Shown piece after piece: positions 1-11,377 of a stretch of 64,000 nt of DNA; the first letter of the stretch is position 1; every line of letters starts with the position of its first letter. This stretch comes from Dermacentor variabilis (Eukaryota > Arthropoda > Arachnida > Ixodida > Ixodidae). Below the pieces are notes generated by a model that did not search any database, was not told where the DNA came from, and worked only from the letters and a program-made list of their open reading frames with translations. A program made the position numbers and the translations under genes. The stretch lies in the NCBI RefSeq assembly GCF_050947875.1, contig NC_134569.1, positions 205,772,127 through 205,836,126 on the forward strand, given 5' to 3'.

Positions 1-1097
1 CATCCGCATATTGGACAACGTGTATATACTATCTCATTGTACCATAACACAATCCATCACCACCTACCTTTCCCTGTATTTCCCACTTCGCCTTTCCCCA
101 GTGAGGAGTAACAGGCTAGAGACACACTCTCCAGGCCGACCTCTCCTCCTGTCTCTTCATTAAAAATCTACTCCTCCTCACCCGATAATGATGGTCACAC
201 ACGGACCTGGAGGTGAGGATCGATCAACGTAGGATGATGATAATAATGTATAGATTAAGAAGTAGAGCGCAATAAACCCCCACAGGACAGCCAATACTAT
301 CCTCCATAGTGGGTACGCGCCACTGTTGAGGACACAAGACAAGACAAGATCACCATCCTGATTGCAAGTGGGGAAGAGAGAGAGATGAAGAATGTTTATC
401 GAGAGCTGGATATGGGGCTTGCCGAGCAGAAATTTTGTGCGACTACTCGAGATAGTTGGAGGAGATATAATATAATACATTGTTGCGCCAAAAAGGAAAA
501 TAAAGACTTGGGAGGGAGGTTATAAAATTACAGACCGAGCGCTGAACTTCAACTGATTTTATTCTTACAGCAGGACAGGGAGAATTAACAAATTTGCATG
601 TGTAAATCAGTGTTGCCTTGAGCGGTTACAGTCACGTTTTTTAACAGTTGCATCTCGTTTTCAAACAGAAAAACAGACGTGACACTAACACGACTCATGC
701 CTCTCTCTTTTATCTGATATGCCTCCAAAATCTCTTGCTAACGTATCACCATTCCAGCCAAGTATGCTTATCTCATGCATCTAGTGGCTGGCAAGGGCGG
801 AAAAGAAGGAACAGTGAAAAAAGCCTAGATTATTGAAGCAACACAAAAGCGAATTATCTCAGTACTCCTTTGGCACGGGCAAAAAAACGCATAGCAGTAC
901 CTGATTGAGGCCTGTGTCACGTAAAATATTTCTAAGCGCCTTTTAGTGTGAAAGCCGAAGCAGCCCTCCCCAAAGTTCGAGTACGCCTAGCAGTTCCAGG
1001 CTTTCATCGAGACGCCGCTCTAAGAAACTCATTTAGGCTGCCCGTGAAGCTGTGGGCCTGTGAATCACAAGTTCTAATTAAATAAGTCATGTCTTCG
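1..1097 (+). repeat. Left arm of a two-copy repeat, including a LINE 3' tail
   Basis: This stretch is about 90 percent similar by eye to 52287-53382. The first ~170 bases match the 3' untranslated tail of the plus-strand LINE that ends near 52480, so a LINE copy lies mostly outside the window to the left. From about 475 a short motif (AATACATTGTTGCGCC, then AAATAAAGACTTGGG) also occurs in the palindromic insertion at 3683-3877. The remainder, to 1097, matches its partner but has no recognisable coding content. The short open frames here are not conserved as genes. Confidence 0.75.
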
Positions 1098-1287
1098 TGT
1101 TACGTTTTACTGGCCAAAGGCCGCCCGCTACGCAATGAAATCCAGGCCGATTCGCAGAGCAACAAGACGACGCTTTATTTCCAGCTCGGAAATATATATA
1201 CGAGAGAAAAGAAAGAAAGAACGAAAGAGGGACCATCGACGCATGCGCCGAGAGGCGCATGTGGCTCAGAATAGGCTATCTGCAGCA
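1098..1287 (-). repeat. 3' LTR of the gypsy element
   Basis: 190-bp direct repeat of 5396-5586, starting TGTTACG and ending TGCAGCA on the plus strand. It is preceded by CTTCG, one copy of the target duplication. Confidence 0.9.
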
Positions 1288-1429
1288 TTCCGTTCCCCTA
1301 GTAGCCGCAGCGCTCCACTGGCTTTCTGGTTCTTGTGGACCGACGCAGGTCAGGAACAGGCCCTTCGGGAAGGTCTTGAAACTCGTATTTCGGTGCCCCT
1401 AAGGTCGTCGGAGGAGATTCCTCGGGTCT

Positions 1430-2310
1430 TCACATTTCTATGCTTCCGTCTGTGTCTGATGAAAGCTTCCGGATCTGGTCGACATGGCGTCGAACGACAC
1501 CGTCCTCGGTAGCCACAGTGACTAAACGGGCACCGCTCGTGGATTTTACTTTGCCTGGTGTCCACTTTTCTCCTATGCCGTAGTTGCACACATGGACGGC
1601 ATCTCCAGGCGCGAAGTACCAACTGGCGGCATCAGCCGCTGTATTCTTGGGCTTTTCGTGGCTCCTGGGAGGAAGACACATATCTAGTCTTGTACGCAAA
1701 CGGTACCCAAGAAGTTAAGACGATGAAAACCCTGAAGCGCGTTGCAAATTTCTGTAGTTCCAAAGAATTCTAGCCAAAGAGGTTTCCAACTCCACACCAG
1801 CCATTCTCTTCAAGCTCTCCTTGATAGTTCTCCCGCCCCGTTCGGCGAGACCATTGCTTTGAGGGTGAAAAGGCAGGGTGCAAATATGCTCGATTCCATT
1901 TTTCTGCACAAATACAGCAAACTCTGAACCGGTAAAGGGCGTACCGTTATCCGTAACTATGGTGCGGGGCAACCTGAAGCTGCTAAACAAGGTTCGCATG
2001 CAATCGGCAGTTGCATTACCGGTTGCTCGAGATACTGCAATGGCTTCTATCCAATGGCTGTGTGCGTCGACGTTTACCGACATCTAGTTTGCAATGGGCC
2101 CTGCGTAGTCGGCATGCAGCCGTGACTACCTCTCGCGCGAAATCGGCCAGCTAAAGGGGTTCTGTGCGGGTGGCATGGGCAGAGCCTGCACGCAGCTTCG
2201 ACAGTCTGAGACCATTCTATAAATGTCTCGATCTAGACCTGGCCACCAAAATCTAGCCCTCGCCCTAGTCTTCATGGTAGACGCCCCCTGATGAGACTCG
2301 TGCAGCATCT
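1430..2310 (-). pseudogene. gypsy integrase region, frameshifted
   Basis: Three pieces are seen in order on the minus strand. 2126-2308 gives an HHCC zinc-binding region (HESHQG, then a CRSC pair). 1715-2083 gives the catalytic core with VDAHS, VTDNGTPF and the conserved HPQSNGLAERGG, which marks the D,D,E fold of retroviral-type integrases. 1430-1699 gives the C-terminal part with a PGDAVHV-type start and a RRHVDQIR end. The pieces lie in different frames with gaps, so no single protein can be made. Its place just upstream of the 3' LTR is the normal gypsy order. Confidence 0.88.
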
Positions 2311-2451
2311 ACAACAGTTTCTCACGTGCCTCACTTGGTATCACTACACGATGGCCCCAGTACAACAGCCCCTTCTGTAGAGAACTGGTGTCGCCTTTTC
2401 CAGAATTCCGCCATTTCTCTGCTGTCATCTTGTACGACGGAGGGCCACCCT

Positions 2452-4180
2452 TCAGTCACGTACCTGCATATCGTTTGCAAAAAAACCGTCAGCTGCTGCG
2501 AATGCTTGAATCTCTTGGTGGGAAACCGCTGGCTGGACCCATTCGTCTATGATAAGCACCATTTCCGACAGATCTACGGTTTCCGCTAGCGGCTCCTGCA
2601 GCGACTTAGGCAAACGGCTTAGAGCGTCAGAAATTAGCATCTGTTTGCCAGGTTTACAGGTCAGTTTGTACTGGTATGCCCTGAGCAAAAGCACCAAGCG
2701 CTGAATTCGGGCTGCAGCCATCACAAAAGTTTGACGATGCTGTCTGAGAATGCCCAACAAGGGGCGGTGGTCCGTTACAAGCGTGAACTCCCGTCCTAAG
2801 AGGGAATCGCGGAACCATGTCACGCCAAATACCAGGGCTAAAGCCTCGCGCTCAATTTGGGAGTATTTTCTCGCTGCTGAGGTGAGCGTTCGTGATCGGA
2901 AACCAATTGGCCTGTCTTCACCATTTATTCGATGGAAAAGGGCGGCACCGACACCGTAAGGCGGCGCGTTGCATTCCAATATCAACTCCAGCTGCGGATT
3001 AAAGTACGTTAGCACTGGGGCTGAACACAAAGCATCCTTGGCCTTCTGAAATGCCGCGTATTATTTTCCGTGCCAAACCCATTTTGCACCTTTTTTCAAG
3101 AAGGCTGTACAAGGGTGCAAGTATAGCGGAAAGACTTGGCAAAAACTTATTGTAAAATGTGACCATTCCCACAAAGGATCGCAACTCAGCAACATTTCGC
3201 GATGAAGGGGCTAGCCTGATTGCATCCACGTGCTTCTCGAGTGGGTGTAGCCCTTCAGCATCGATACGATGGCCAAAATATGTCACTGATTGTTCACCAA
3301 ACTTGCACTTGTCGGAACGAAGCTTGAAACCGTTCTCGCGGAAACGCTGTAGCACAGCTTGCAGGTTTACGTTTTCAGCATCGCTGCTCTCGGCTCTCAG
3401 GACGCCGTCTAAATAAGCCTGGGTCCCTTTTAGTCCTTGCAGCACAAATTCAATTTTCCGTTGGAATATCGCTGGAGCTGATGCGATGCCAAACGGTAAC
3501 CTGTTGTAGCAAAAAAGCCCCTTTTGTGTGTTTATCACTGCTAATTTCCGCGAGTCTTCATCTAGCTCAACCGTATTGTCAGCATCCCGAAGGTCTAAAA
3601 TAGTGAATTTTTTTCCTCCACAGAGGTTTGCAAAAATATCGTCTATGACAGGCAAAGGGTGCTGCTCAACATCGCACACAGGATCTAAAGAATACATTGT
3701 TGCGCCAAAAAAGGAAAATAAAGACTTGGGAAGGAAGAGTACGAAAAGACAGATTGAGCGCTGATTCAGCGCTCAATCTGTCTTTTCGTACTCTTCCTTC
3801 CCAAGTCTTTATTTTCCTTTTTTGGCGCAACAATGTATTCTTTAGATCCCAACCAACTCGCCCAGCAACAAGTTCTAATCGCACACAGGGTTTAGTGTAA
3901 CCTTGAAGTCCCCGCAAATGCGCACTGTTCCGTCCTTCAAAACTGGTACGATGGGCGTTGCCCATTCGGAATGAGGGACTGGAGATATACCACCTGAGAC
4001 TAATCTGTCAAGCTCCTTAGACACTTTATCGCGAAGTGCAAAAGGAATTTTCCTTGCCTTGAAGAACTGGGGGTTTGCTCCGGCCTGGATGTGCAGTCGG
4101 GCAGGCGGGCCTTTCATGAGACCAGCGCCTTCAGTGAAAAGGTCGGAGCGTTGCTGGAGCAGCGTCGGCACATCCTCCAA
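2452..4180 (-). pseudogene. gypsy reverse transcriptase and RNase H, interrupted
   Basis: RT is recognised from the SGGISPVPHSEWATPIV start (3875-4180 piece), then FTILDLRDA, NRLPFGIASAPAIFQ and AYLDG. The last should be YLDD, so one of the two catalytic aspartates is lost. RNase H follows at 2452-3030 with APPYGVGAALFH, where the usual catalytic DAS triplet reads NAP, and VTDHRPLLGIL. A palindromic insertion at 3683-3877 splits the RT frame and duplicates 12 bp. The enzyme cannot be active. Confidence 0.9.
3671..3889 (-). mobile_element. Palindromic short retroposed insertion with 12-bp target duplication
   Basis: The 12-mer ATCGCACACAGG occurs at 3671-3682 and again at 3878-3889, flanking a 195-bp insert in the gypsy RT gene. 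Most of the insert is a perfect palindrome: arms 3681-3764 and 3766-3849 (84 bp each) around one T at 3765. On the minus strand the insert begins with a short unique head containing GCTGGGCGAGTTGGTT, then the arm, then its inverted copy. The head and core motif (AATACATTGTTGCGCC) also appear at about 475 and, in diverged form, at 62040-62114. A 12-bp duplication suggests target-primed reverse transcription, and the inverted copy suggests snap-back synthesis. Assignment to Penelope-like sequence is only a guess. Confidence 0.8.
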
Positions 4181-4248
4181 GGCTTGTTTTCACACAGGAG
4201 CCGTCGAATACACGCTCAGCACCTGAATGCGTTCATCTGTTAATTTTT

Positions 4249-5337
4249 TCAGCGGGTCCCGAAGCATAGACTGGGGCCATTGCAGTCTAAGACTGTCAGA
4301 CTGCACTGCACTGTTGTACTTTCATAAGAAACTGGCATTGTCAGTGCACCCAGAAGCGGCAACTTTCCGAGATAACATGAAAGCTGTACTTCCGCCTTTT
4401 TCTGCTGCGACCATCGGTGATAGTGCAATTTGTAAATGCTCTTGGGAATGACACAAATAGGGGAACCAGTATCGATGTCCATCATTATTACGATGCCATT
4501 CCAGGCAAACGATTTCCTGATGGGCGGTATGAGAGAGCGCGTGGTGGTCAAGGACCAGATTTCTGACGTGCTGCTATCACTCTCTTCGGTTTCCGTAGCC
4601 TGAGAAGTTATTGCTAGCATTTCGCTTGTTTCATTTGCCGCACACATTCTCGCTAAATGCCCTGGCCGTGCACAGTCGTAACATTTACGCTTGATTATTC
4701 GACAAGCATTGGTCTTGTGACCCCGCTTACCGCAACACTTGCATTGCTGCACGCCTTGCGACTTCGCGCGTGATTCGTATGGACCAGGGAGCTTTAGCAA
4801 TCTTGCTTGATCTTGGTCCGTAACAATACCTGGCGAATCGCGTTCAGCGCTCTCTGGGGCAAGGATAAGAGCATAGGCTTCTTGAAGATTCAGATCTTTC
4901 TTCGCTAGCAGCTGCTTCTGCATGTTCTTGGATCTGACGCCGCACACAATACGGTCCCCTATCATTCTGTCCAGCATAGTTCAAAAATAGCTGTTGTGTG
5001 CCATCTGCCGTATTGCCACCATGAATGCATGTACAGATTCCCCTCCTTGATGACAGCGATAGAAGAACTTGAAACTTTCAGAAATTTCATTCGGTACCGA
5101 GTCGTAGTAGCTGTTTAACGTCTGCAAAACTTTTTTGTAGGTCAGGGCATTAGGCTCTCGCGGGGCTACCTTTCCGTTCAAAATTTCTATTGCCGTTGTT
5201 CCAAGCGCTGCTACCAGCAGGGCTCTTTGCTTAGCATCGTCCTTAACATCATTCGCTTCGAAATAGGTTTCAACCTTGACTAGGAACGTGTGCACCTTAT
5301 CTTTTTCGTCTTCAAATTCCGATAGCCTGTGTGCCAT
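4249..5337 (-). pseudogene. gypsy gag nucleocapsid and protease region
   Basis: 4981-5337 gives the start of gag (MAHRLSEFEDEKDKV...), immediately inside the 5' LTR. 4249-4977 carries two CCHC zinc knuckles (CKCCGKRGHKTNAC and CYDCARPGHLARMC), typical of nucleic-acid-binding gag. Further on comes MMDIDTGSPICVIP, an aspartic protease active site with DTGS. The junction between the two pieces is broken by a stop near 4980. Order and spacing are those of a Ty3/gypsy polyprotein. Confidence 0.88.
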
Positions 5338-5395
5338 GGTCGGGGTGGGCTCCTTCTGCTTGGCTTATTTGCTGCAGCAAAATCCTCGTCGCCAC

Positions 5396-5586
5396 TGTTA
5401 CGTTCTACCGGCCAAAGGCCGGCAGCTACGCAGTGTAATCCAGGCCGATTCGCAGAGCAAAAAGACGACGCTTAATTTCCAGCTCGGAAATATATATAGG
5501 AGAAGAATAGTGAGAAAGAAGGAAAGAGGGACCATCGACGCATACGCGGAGAGGCGCACGTGGCTCCGAATAGGTTATCTGCAGCA
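5396..5586 (-). repeat. 5' LTR of the gypsy element
   Basis: 191-bp direct repeat of 1098-1287. It is followed by CTGCG (5587-5591), the second copy of the target duplication, and then by sequence that continues the interrupted repeat arm. The adjoining internal sequence on the minus strand, TGGCGACGAGGA, lies where the primer binding site is expected; the tRNA was not identified. Confidence 0.9.
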
Positions 5587-5591
5587 CTGCG

Positions 5592-5829
5592 CATTAGCTT
5601 TACGTGTTGCGTATTGCAGAGCTTAAATAGCAATGGAATGGTGAAGTGAAATTTAGCCGAACTAGGAATCGAACTATGCGCATGCGCGTCTGACACAAGA
5701 TTTAAATTCGAGAGCAACATTTAGGAAGGGGCTCGTATCGCAACGCGCCGCCATTCCGGAGTAAACGCTGTGTGCTCCACACACCAGACACAACAACCGC
5801 AGTGCCACGCCTAGAAGAGGGTGCGAGAA
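5592..5829. repeat. Left arm of the two-copy repeat, continued after the gypsy insertion
   Basis: Continues the arm broken at 1097 and matches 53383 to about 53600. It links the gypsy right flank to the 3' tail of the minus-strand LINE. No gene is seen here. Confidence 0.75.
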
Positions 5830-6154
5830 GAGAAAGAGAGAGAAAGAGAAGACAAGAAAAAAGCAGCGATGCTAACCAGATACACACCCGGTTTGCTACC
5901 CTGCACTGGGGGAAGGGGCTATGAGGATGAAGAGAGAGAGGAGAAACAGATAGACAAAGAACTTTACTAATGGTCCTGAGAAACCGGGTTAGGGTACCTC
6001 CCTTTTCAGGGAGTCCCCGTAGCTGCCGCGGACCGCACCCACGTCGGGGTCGCATAACTGTGGTCTTCCACCTTGTCGCAGGCTCTCTGGACAGCACGTA
6101 GTTGCTTTGAGAGGTCGACGCTCTTAAGGGCTGCCTCCCAGTCGGTTAGAGTGG

Positions 6155-7225
6155 TTAGCGATGAGATGCGTAACGCAGGGCATTGCCAGAGCATATGGGT
6201 AAGGAGCAGTACGCATCCCCACAGTCTCGACAGTGGGGATCTACATCAGGCGCGAAGTGACTGAATCGGCCCCTGGAGGTGAATGACCCCGTTTGGAGCA
6301 TGTGAAAGGCCAACGATTGTGGTCTATTAAGTTTAGGATGTGTTAGCGGAAAGGCCCGCCGAGGAAGTCGATAATGTTCCAAAGTTTCATGGAAGGTGAG
6401 AAGCGAATCCCTGTACAGTCCTAAGTCGCCGCCCGTGAGACCACCTGAACCGCTGCGGTGTGTAAGAAGTCGCTCAAAGTCATGAGCCAACTCATTGGCG
6501 TTAACAACCTCAGAGTGCACACTGACTCCCATATGGGCCGGGAACCATTTGATGATATGAAAACCAGCAGCCCCCTCGCTGCCGAGCATGGTCGCCGCCT
6601 CCTTTGAGATCGAGCCGGAGGCGAACGCTCGGGCTGCAGACCTGGAGTCTGTATAGATATTGGGACATAGAGGGTCCTTCAGTGCTATAGCTATAGCAAC
6701 CTGCTCGGCTACTGTTGTAGAAACGTTCCGCACGGACGCTGAGTTAATGAGACTGCCATTGGAGTCAACCGAAACTACGGCATAGTGATCAGAGCGCTCG
6801 TACTGGGAAGCGTCAACGAAACATGCCAGATTCGGAGCGGCCGCAGCCACTTTTGACAGGGAACGCGCCCTGGCTACCCGGCGCCCTACATTGTATTGAG
6901 GGTGAACGTTACGTGGCATGGGACGTTTCTTGAACGTTTCTCGGACCATGGATGATAGGCTCACGTTGCGCTTCGTGATTTCCTGGTGACCGTATCCAAC
7001 GGATTCGAGGGTGCGTTTCCCGGCTCGCAATGATGAGAGTCGTATCAGTTGGCCCACTCGTTGGGCCTCGATAACCTCTGACAGGGTGTTGTGCATGCCC
7101 AGCTGCATGAGGCGCACAGTGCTGGTAGTGAAGTGGTAAACCCAGCACGCGCTTGATGCCTTTGCGCATGATGGCGTCGATTTTGGCCTCATCCCGTTTA
7201 GGCCAGCGCAACACGGAGGCCACAT
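6155..7225 (-). pseudogene. LINE RNase H and C-terminal region
   Basis: The frame gives a type I RNase H with the four acidic sites in order: ACFVDASQYE, VAEQVAIAIAL, IYTDSRSAARAF and NANELAHDFE. It continues into a cysteine-rich end (CRDCGDAYCS). The domain lies after RT in the same element, which is diagnostic for LINEs of the I-like group. The frame is open over 356 codons but is separated from RT by a shift near 7225. Confidence 0.85.
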
Positions 7226-7227
7226 AG

Positions 7228-8763
7228 TTAACGCAGTTCATCTGAATCTGAAACGTGTGGTAGAATCTGAGGAGATTGCTCTCGCTTAACCCCCCCTGCG
7301 GTTCGAGACCCTGAGGATACGCCGAAGGATATTCTCCGTCTTGGAGGTAATGCGGGCTGCCCCCTCGAGATTCCAGCAAAAGTCCAAGGACCCTGATGGT
7401 ATCCACTATGTCGATTTGTTGTCCGTCCCTCGTATATGGGAACTTGATCTAAGGGTGTGGAGCACCTAAGCTTCCGTCGTGTGAGCCTATACCATAGAAG
7501 TTCGGATTTGGTCGAGGACAGACTCAGGCCCGTGTTTAGTAGGAAATGTTCTGTGATGTCGAGTGCCTCTTGGAGCGCATCCTCAACAGCAGCGTCAGAC
7601 CCTCCCAAGCACCACACGGTAATATCATCGGCGTAGAGACCATGACCCGTTCCTCTTACTGTGGCCAGTCTGTACGAGAAGCCCTTCATGGCGATGTTAA
7701 ACAGTAGGGTGACGATGACCGCCCCTGCGTGGTGCCTCTCGCTCCTAATGTAAATTCCTTGGATTTTATTTGCCCTATTTTGACAGTGGTCTTGCGATCC
7801 CTGAGGAAGGAGCTAACGTACGCGTGGAATCGTAGCCCCAGGCCCAGGTCCGAGACGGCATCTAGCACCAACTGGTGCAAAATGTTACCAAAAGCCTTGG
7901 ACAAGTCTAGAGCAAGGACGCCGCGAGTGTCTCTAGCATCGTCATCATTGATTTGCTCCTTTATAAGTAGCATGACGTCCTGTGTGGAGAGTTCCGGCCG
8001 AAATCCGACCATGTTGTGAGCGAATAACTCATTAGTTTCTATGTGCCTAAATATACGGTTGTGAATGGCATGTTCGGCCACTTTACCCACGCAGGATGTG
8101 AGCGAGATGGGCCGCATGTTCTCCGGCGCAAGAGGTTTGCCTAGTTTCGGGATGAGCACCACTGAGGCTGTCTTCCAGAAGTTTGGGACGAGGGGCGTTT
8201 CCCAGATTATAATGACTTTCTCGGTGAGCAGCGCAACTGATTGTTCGTCCAGCTTGCGGAGGAGCTTATTGGAGATGCCATCCGGGCCCGGTGCAGAGCG
8301 ACCGTCGAGCGTTTGGAGCAACTCCCAGATTTCGGATTCCGTGAAAGGGGCGTCAAGCTCCCCACCCACACCCCCTCCCCCCGGTAACGAGGATAATGCC
8401 TTCACCGGAGGGGCCCAGCGGAAGATACTTCTCGGCCAACTCTTCCAGGAGGACGTGTTCAAATACGCCCGCCGCCTTTTGATTATGAACTATGCGAACG
8501 ATGGCTAGTCTCTGATTCATTTTGCTTTGCGAATCGTCGAGTAAGTGTTGGAGCAGGTTCCATTTGCCCCCCGTTCTCATCTGCGCATCAAGCGAGGAAC
8601 ACACTTCATTCCATTGTTGTTTGGGCAGTTCGATAGAATGAGTTTGTCTTACACGATTGAGCTCAGTAATTTTCTTGCGAAGTCGGCGGCGGAGTCTGTG
8701 CGTTCTCCAGCGGCTCAGGATGAAGTTTTTGGCTACTAGGAGGTGCGGAATGTGCGCGTCCAT
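7228..8763 (-). pseudogene. LINE reverse transcriptase, frameshifted
   Basis: Pieces at 8353-8763, 7686-8462 and 7228-7689 give an RT in order. SAPGPDGISNKLLRKLDEQ is motif 1-2, then VLALDLSKAFGNILHQLVL, then a disrupted GTTQG region, then GHGLYADDITVWC. The two catalytic aspartates of YADD are present. Frameshifts near 8400 and 7710 break the reading frame. The thumb continues into 6909-7406. Confidence 0.88.
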
Positions 8764-8768
8764 CTGAT

Positions 8769-9594
8769 CTATCTTACGTCGGTTTTAACCACCTTGGTCG
8801 CAGCTTGTACGTCCTTCTGTAGTCTTATGAACAGACTATCAAGGTTATCGTAGTCGGTCTGGTACGCCTTGCGCATTTTCCGGAAAGCATCCCAGTCCGT
8901 CACTTTAAATTCCCTGGTAGGGGCTATGTTAATTGTTAGGGTAATCTCCACAATGAAGTGGTCGCTACCCAGCTTCTCTTCCAAATTTTGCCGTCCTGCT
9001 CCGGGGGCGTTCCCGACGAACGCCAGGTACGGAGTGATGTCTCGGACTACCGACGTGCCGGTTCGCGTCGGGTATTAAGGATCCGTAATCAATTCCAGTG
9101 AGCAGTCAGCCACTGCCTGGACAAGGAGATTGCCCTTGGTGGATTTCCGGGGGTATCACCAGGCATTGTGGGGTACATTGAAGTCACCCGCTGTCACAAT
9201 GGGGGCCGCCTCGCTCAGGGCCACCGCCTTTGTCATGACTGTGGCGAATTCCTGCTGCAATGATTTCCGCCCTAGTTTTGCGAAGTGGTAATTTGTGTAC
9301 TTGAAAGGAGCACTTCGGTGCGACTAAGGTTGCTAAACCCCGCTATCCTTCCTACCGTATCGATACAACCCGGTACCCGGAAAGGTGAGCGCGTCATCGA
9401 GAGTTTCTTGTAACAGGATTACGTGCGGTTTGACCGCCCGTGCCGAAACGAATTGCTGCAGCGGAGCTTTGCGCCGTTGGAAACTGGCACATTTCCACTG
9501 CCACACAGCGAACTTATTGCGATTGACCGCCATGGCGATTGCCTTGGATTGGCCATTCCACCGTCTTGTTGACGGGGACGGCGTTTGCAGGTAA
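8769..9594 (-). pseudogene. LINE endonuclease (APE-type) region
   Basis: 9333-9533 gives the N-terminal strand (VWQWKCASFQRRKAPLQQF) and the LLQETL motif. Minus-strand translation around 9150-9200 gives AGDFNVPHNAW, and 8769-8984 gives the GSDHFIVEI motif. These are the conserved blocks of apurinic/apyrimidinic-type endonucleases that nick target DNA for LINE insertion. The blocks sit in different frames, so the protein is broken. Confidence 0.8.
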
Positions 9595-9635
9595 AGGTGC
9601 CCGACGGGACTCCCTCGAAGCCTGTCGTACTGCAG

Positions 9636-11160
9636 CTAACGCGGCCTGGCGCTTTCCAGGGACGCCGTCCTTTTAAGGAGGGCAGTCACGGTTTCAGCGA
9701 GCTGCTGAATAGCTCGCTGCATGCTTTCTAAGTCTTTGTTATTGGACTCGGTCTCCATAGAGTCAGCGTCCCCTTCTGGGGGCGCGGCGCTACGTTTACC
9801 CGAGCGCGCCTGTGGCTCCCCTGAGGGAGGCACCTGTAGCTTCTCGACTTGCGAGGGGTAAGGCTTACGGTGCGACTCAGAGTCGGCCCTCATCTGCTGC
9901 ATTTCTGCTCTGAGTCGAGCGTTCTCTTGCATCAGTTCAGCGACTCTAGGATCAACTATATGCTCCGGCAATGCTACCAGCGTTACCTTTGAAGCCGGCG
10001 TCGTCTGCTTTGGCTTGACGCCATCGGCCCAGGTTGGCGTTTCCTGGATCCGAATCCAGGAGGTAGAGCGCCCTCGGCTACGAGAGCGCCCTCTGGAGAG
10101 GATGCGTTGTCGACCAGCTGGCATGACGGAGTGCTCGTATGTATGCTCGGAGTGAGGGAGTGCTCTCCGTACGATGTATGGGACTTGAAAGCGCTACTTA
10201 CACGTTTTGTCCGCCGTAAGGTGCGGGCCTCTGCAAAGGGCGCACTTCGGCGAACACTTGTGGTCATCGGGTGGGGAGGTTAGTCCGCAGCCCCGGCAAT
10301 CCTGATTGGTGGGGTTGGGGCAGACGTCCTCACGTTGTCCCAAGCCGCCACACGCGTAGCAAACCTCGGTTTGGCGTTTGTAGATGTGCAGCTCAGAAGG
10401 CTGACGCCGCACATGACATAGTTAGGCACTTTCATGCCGTCGAAGAGAACTATCACTGCGGTGGTGTTCCTAATTCATTTGACATGCAGTGCCTTCGGGT
10501 TACGAAGGTTGACAATCATGCGGTGAAGCTGGGGCTCGCGGATGTCGGCGTCGACCCCTCGTATGACCCCTTTGCAGGTGTTGTCTGCGGGACGCGATGT
10601 GGGCGGCCACTTTGTACAGTCCTTCGCTTATGCGGATTTGCTGGATCCCTGCCTAAGCGGAGGCGTTCTTCTTCACCGGGGTGGAGACGACGAGAACGTT
10701 TTGAAAGAAATTAGGGCAGATTATGTCGCCCTCAGTTCCTGCGAGGTCTAGTGCAGCGGCCATGGCCAAGGCTTGAGCCAGCTTGATTTGGTTTAGCTTT
10801 CTTGACGTCCAGCCCAACCCTTGGGCGGATAATAATTCGTATGTGCACCCTAGGTAGTCTGGGGAGCCTCGACGAGGCTGCGACACGTTGCAGCGCGCCT
10901 TGCGGGGCAGCCGTGCGGCAGCCGCCCTTTGAGCCCACGTGGGATTTCTTGCCGGTTGAAACTGGTGTTCCTCGCCGAGCTTTCCTGTTCTTGCCCAAAG
11001 CTGTCGTCCAGCCTGGGCCGTTGGCTTCTTCGGCTTCTTCTCCTACCACCATTTCTACTTCAGGCATAATGCCCCTCTTCGTCGGGTTAGGCCTACGCCT
11101 ACCCACGCCTAGTGTCGCCGCGTCATGGTCGACACAAAATGTTCCACAATTTCCGCACAA
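9636..11160 (-). pseudogene. LINE ORF1, zinc-knuckle protein, frameshifted
   Basis: 10194-10412 contains cysteine-histidine knuckles (CYACGGLGQREDVC, CRGCG, CALCRGPH) typical of LINE ORF1 nucleic-acid-binding proteins. 9636-10124 follows, with an arginine/serine-rich start and a helical stretch (MQENARLRAEMQQMRAD) that could form a coiled coil. 10653-11160 gives the upstream part in two frames. The 5' boundary near 11160 is not sharply defined. Confidence 0.75.
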
Positions 11161-11377
11161 GGGCCACTCACCGAAGGAAATCCTCAGAAGAAACCGTGTC
11201 GAATGGCGTGCATTTCAGCGATAGGTGAAACAAAAAGCAGACCGAAAATATTTATGTAAGCGGGAGCCGATCTTTCCACATCCGCACTACTCGGCGGACG
11301 AGAGCAGAGAGGAGAGGAGGACGGAGGAGAGAGGGAGAGAGCACAGTTTCGCGCACAATGGAAGGTTCGCACCGACT

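Larger units (their letters stand above)
1098..5586 (-). mobile_element. Ty3/gypsy LTR retrotransposon, decayed
   Basis: The element reads on the minus strand as LTR, gag with zinc knuckles, protease, reverse transcriptase, RNase H, integrase, LTR. The LTRs (1098-1287 and 5396-5586) begin TG and end CA. The flanking 5-bp target duplication is CTTCG at 1093-1097 and CTGCG at 5587-5591, with one mismatch. A purine run, AGGGGAACGGAA, directly precedes the 3' LTR on the minus strand and is the expected polypurine tract. The LTRs differ at roughly one base in ten, so the insertion is old. Frames are broken, and the RT active site reads YLDG rather than YLDD. The paralog at 53378-53382 is the empty target site. 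Confidence 0.92.
5830..11160 (-). mobile_element. Non-LTR retrotransposon (LINE) with RNase H, decayed
   Basis: On the minus strand the order is ORF1 with zinc knuckles, endonuclease, reverse transcriptase, RNase H, and a 3' untranslated tail that ends in a pyrimidine-rich TCTCTC run (5815-5940 read in reverse). This domain order is that of the I/R1/LOA group of LINEs. Several core motifs are intact (GDFNV endonuclease, YADD reverse transcriptase), but frameshifts separate the domains, so the element is not autonomous. The last ~450 bp are also found as a truncated copy at 53600-54075. Confidence 0.88.

Noticed and set aside
2290..2310. Hammerhead ribozyme core (CTGATGAG)
   Set aside because: The matching GAAA strand and stems are absent; it lies within the integrase coding remnant.
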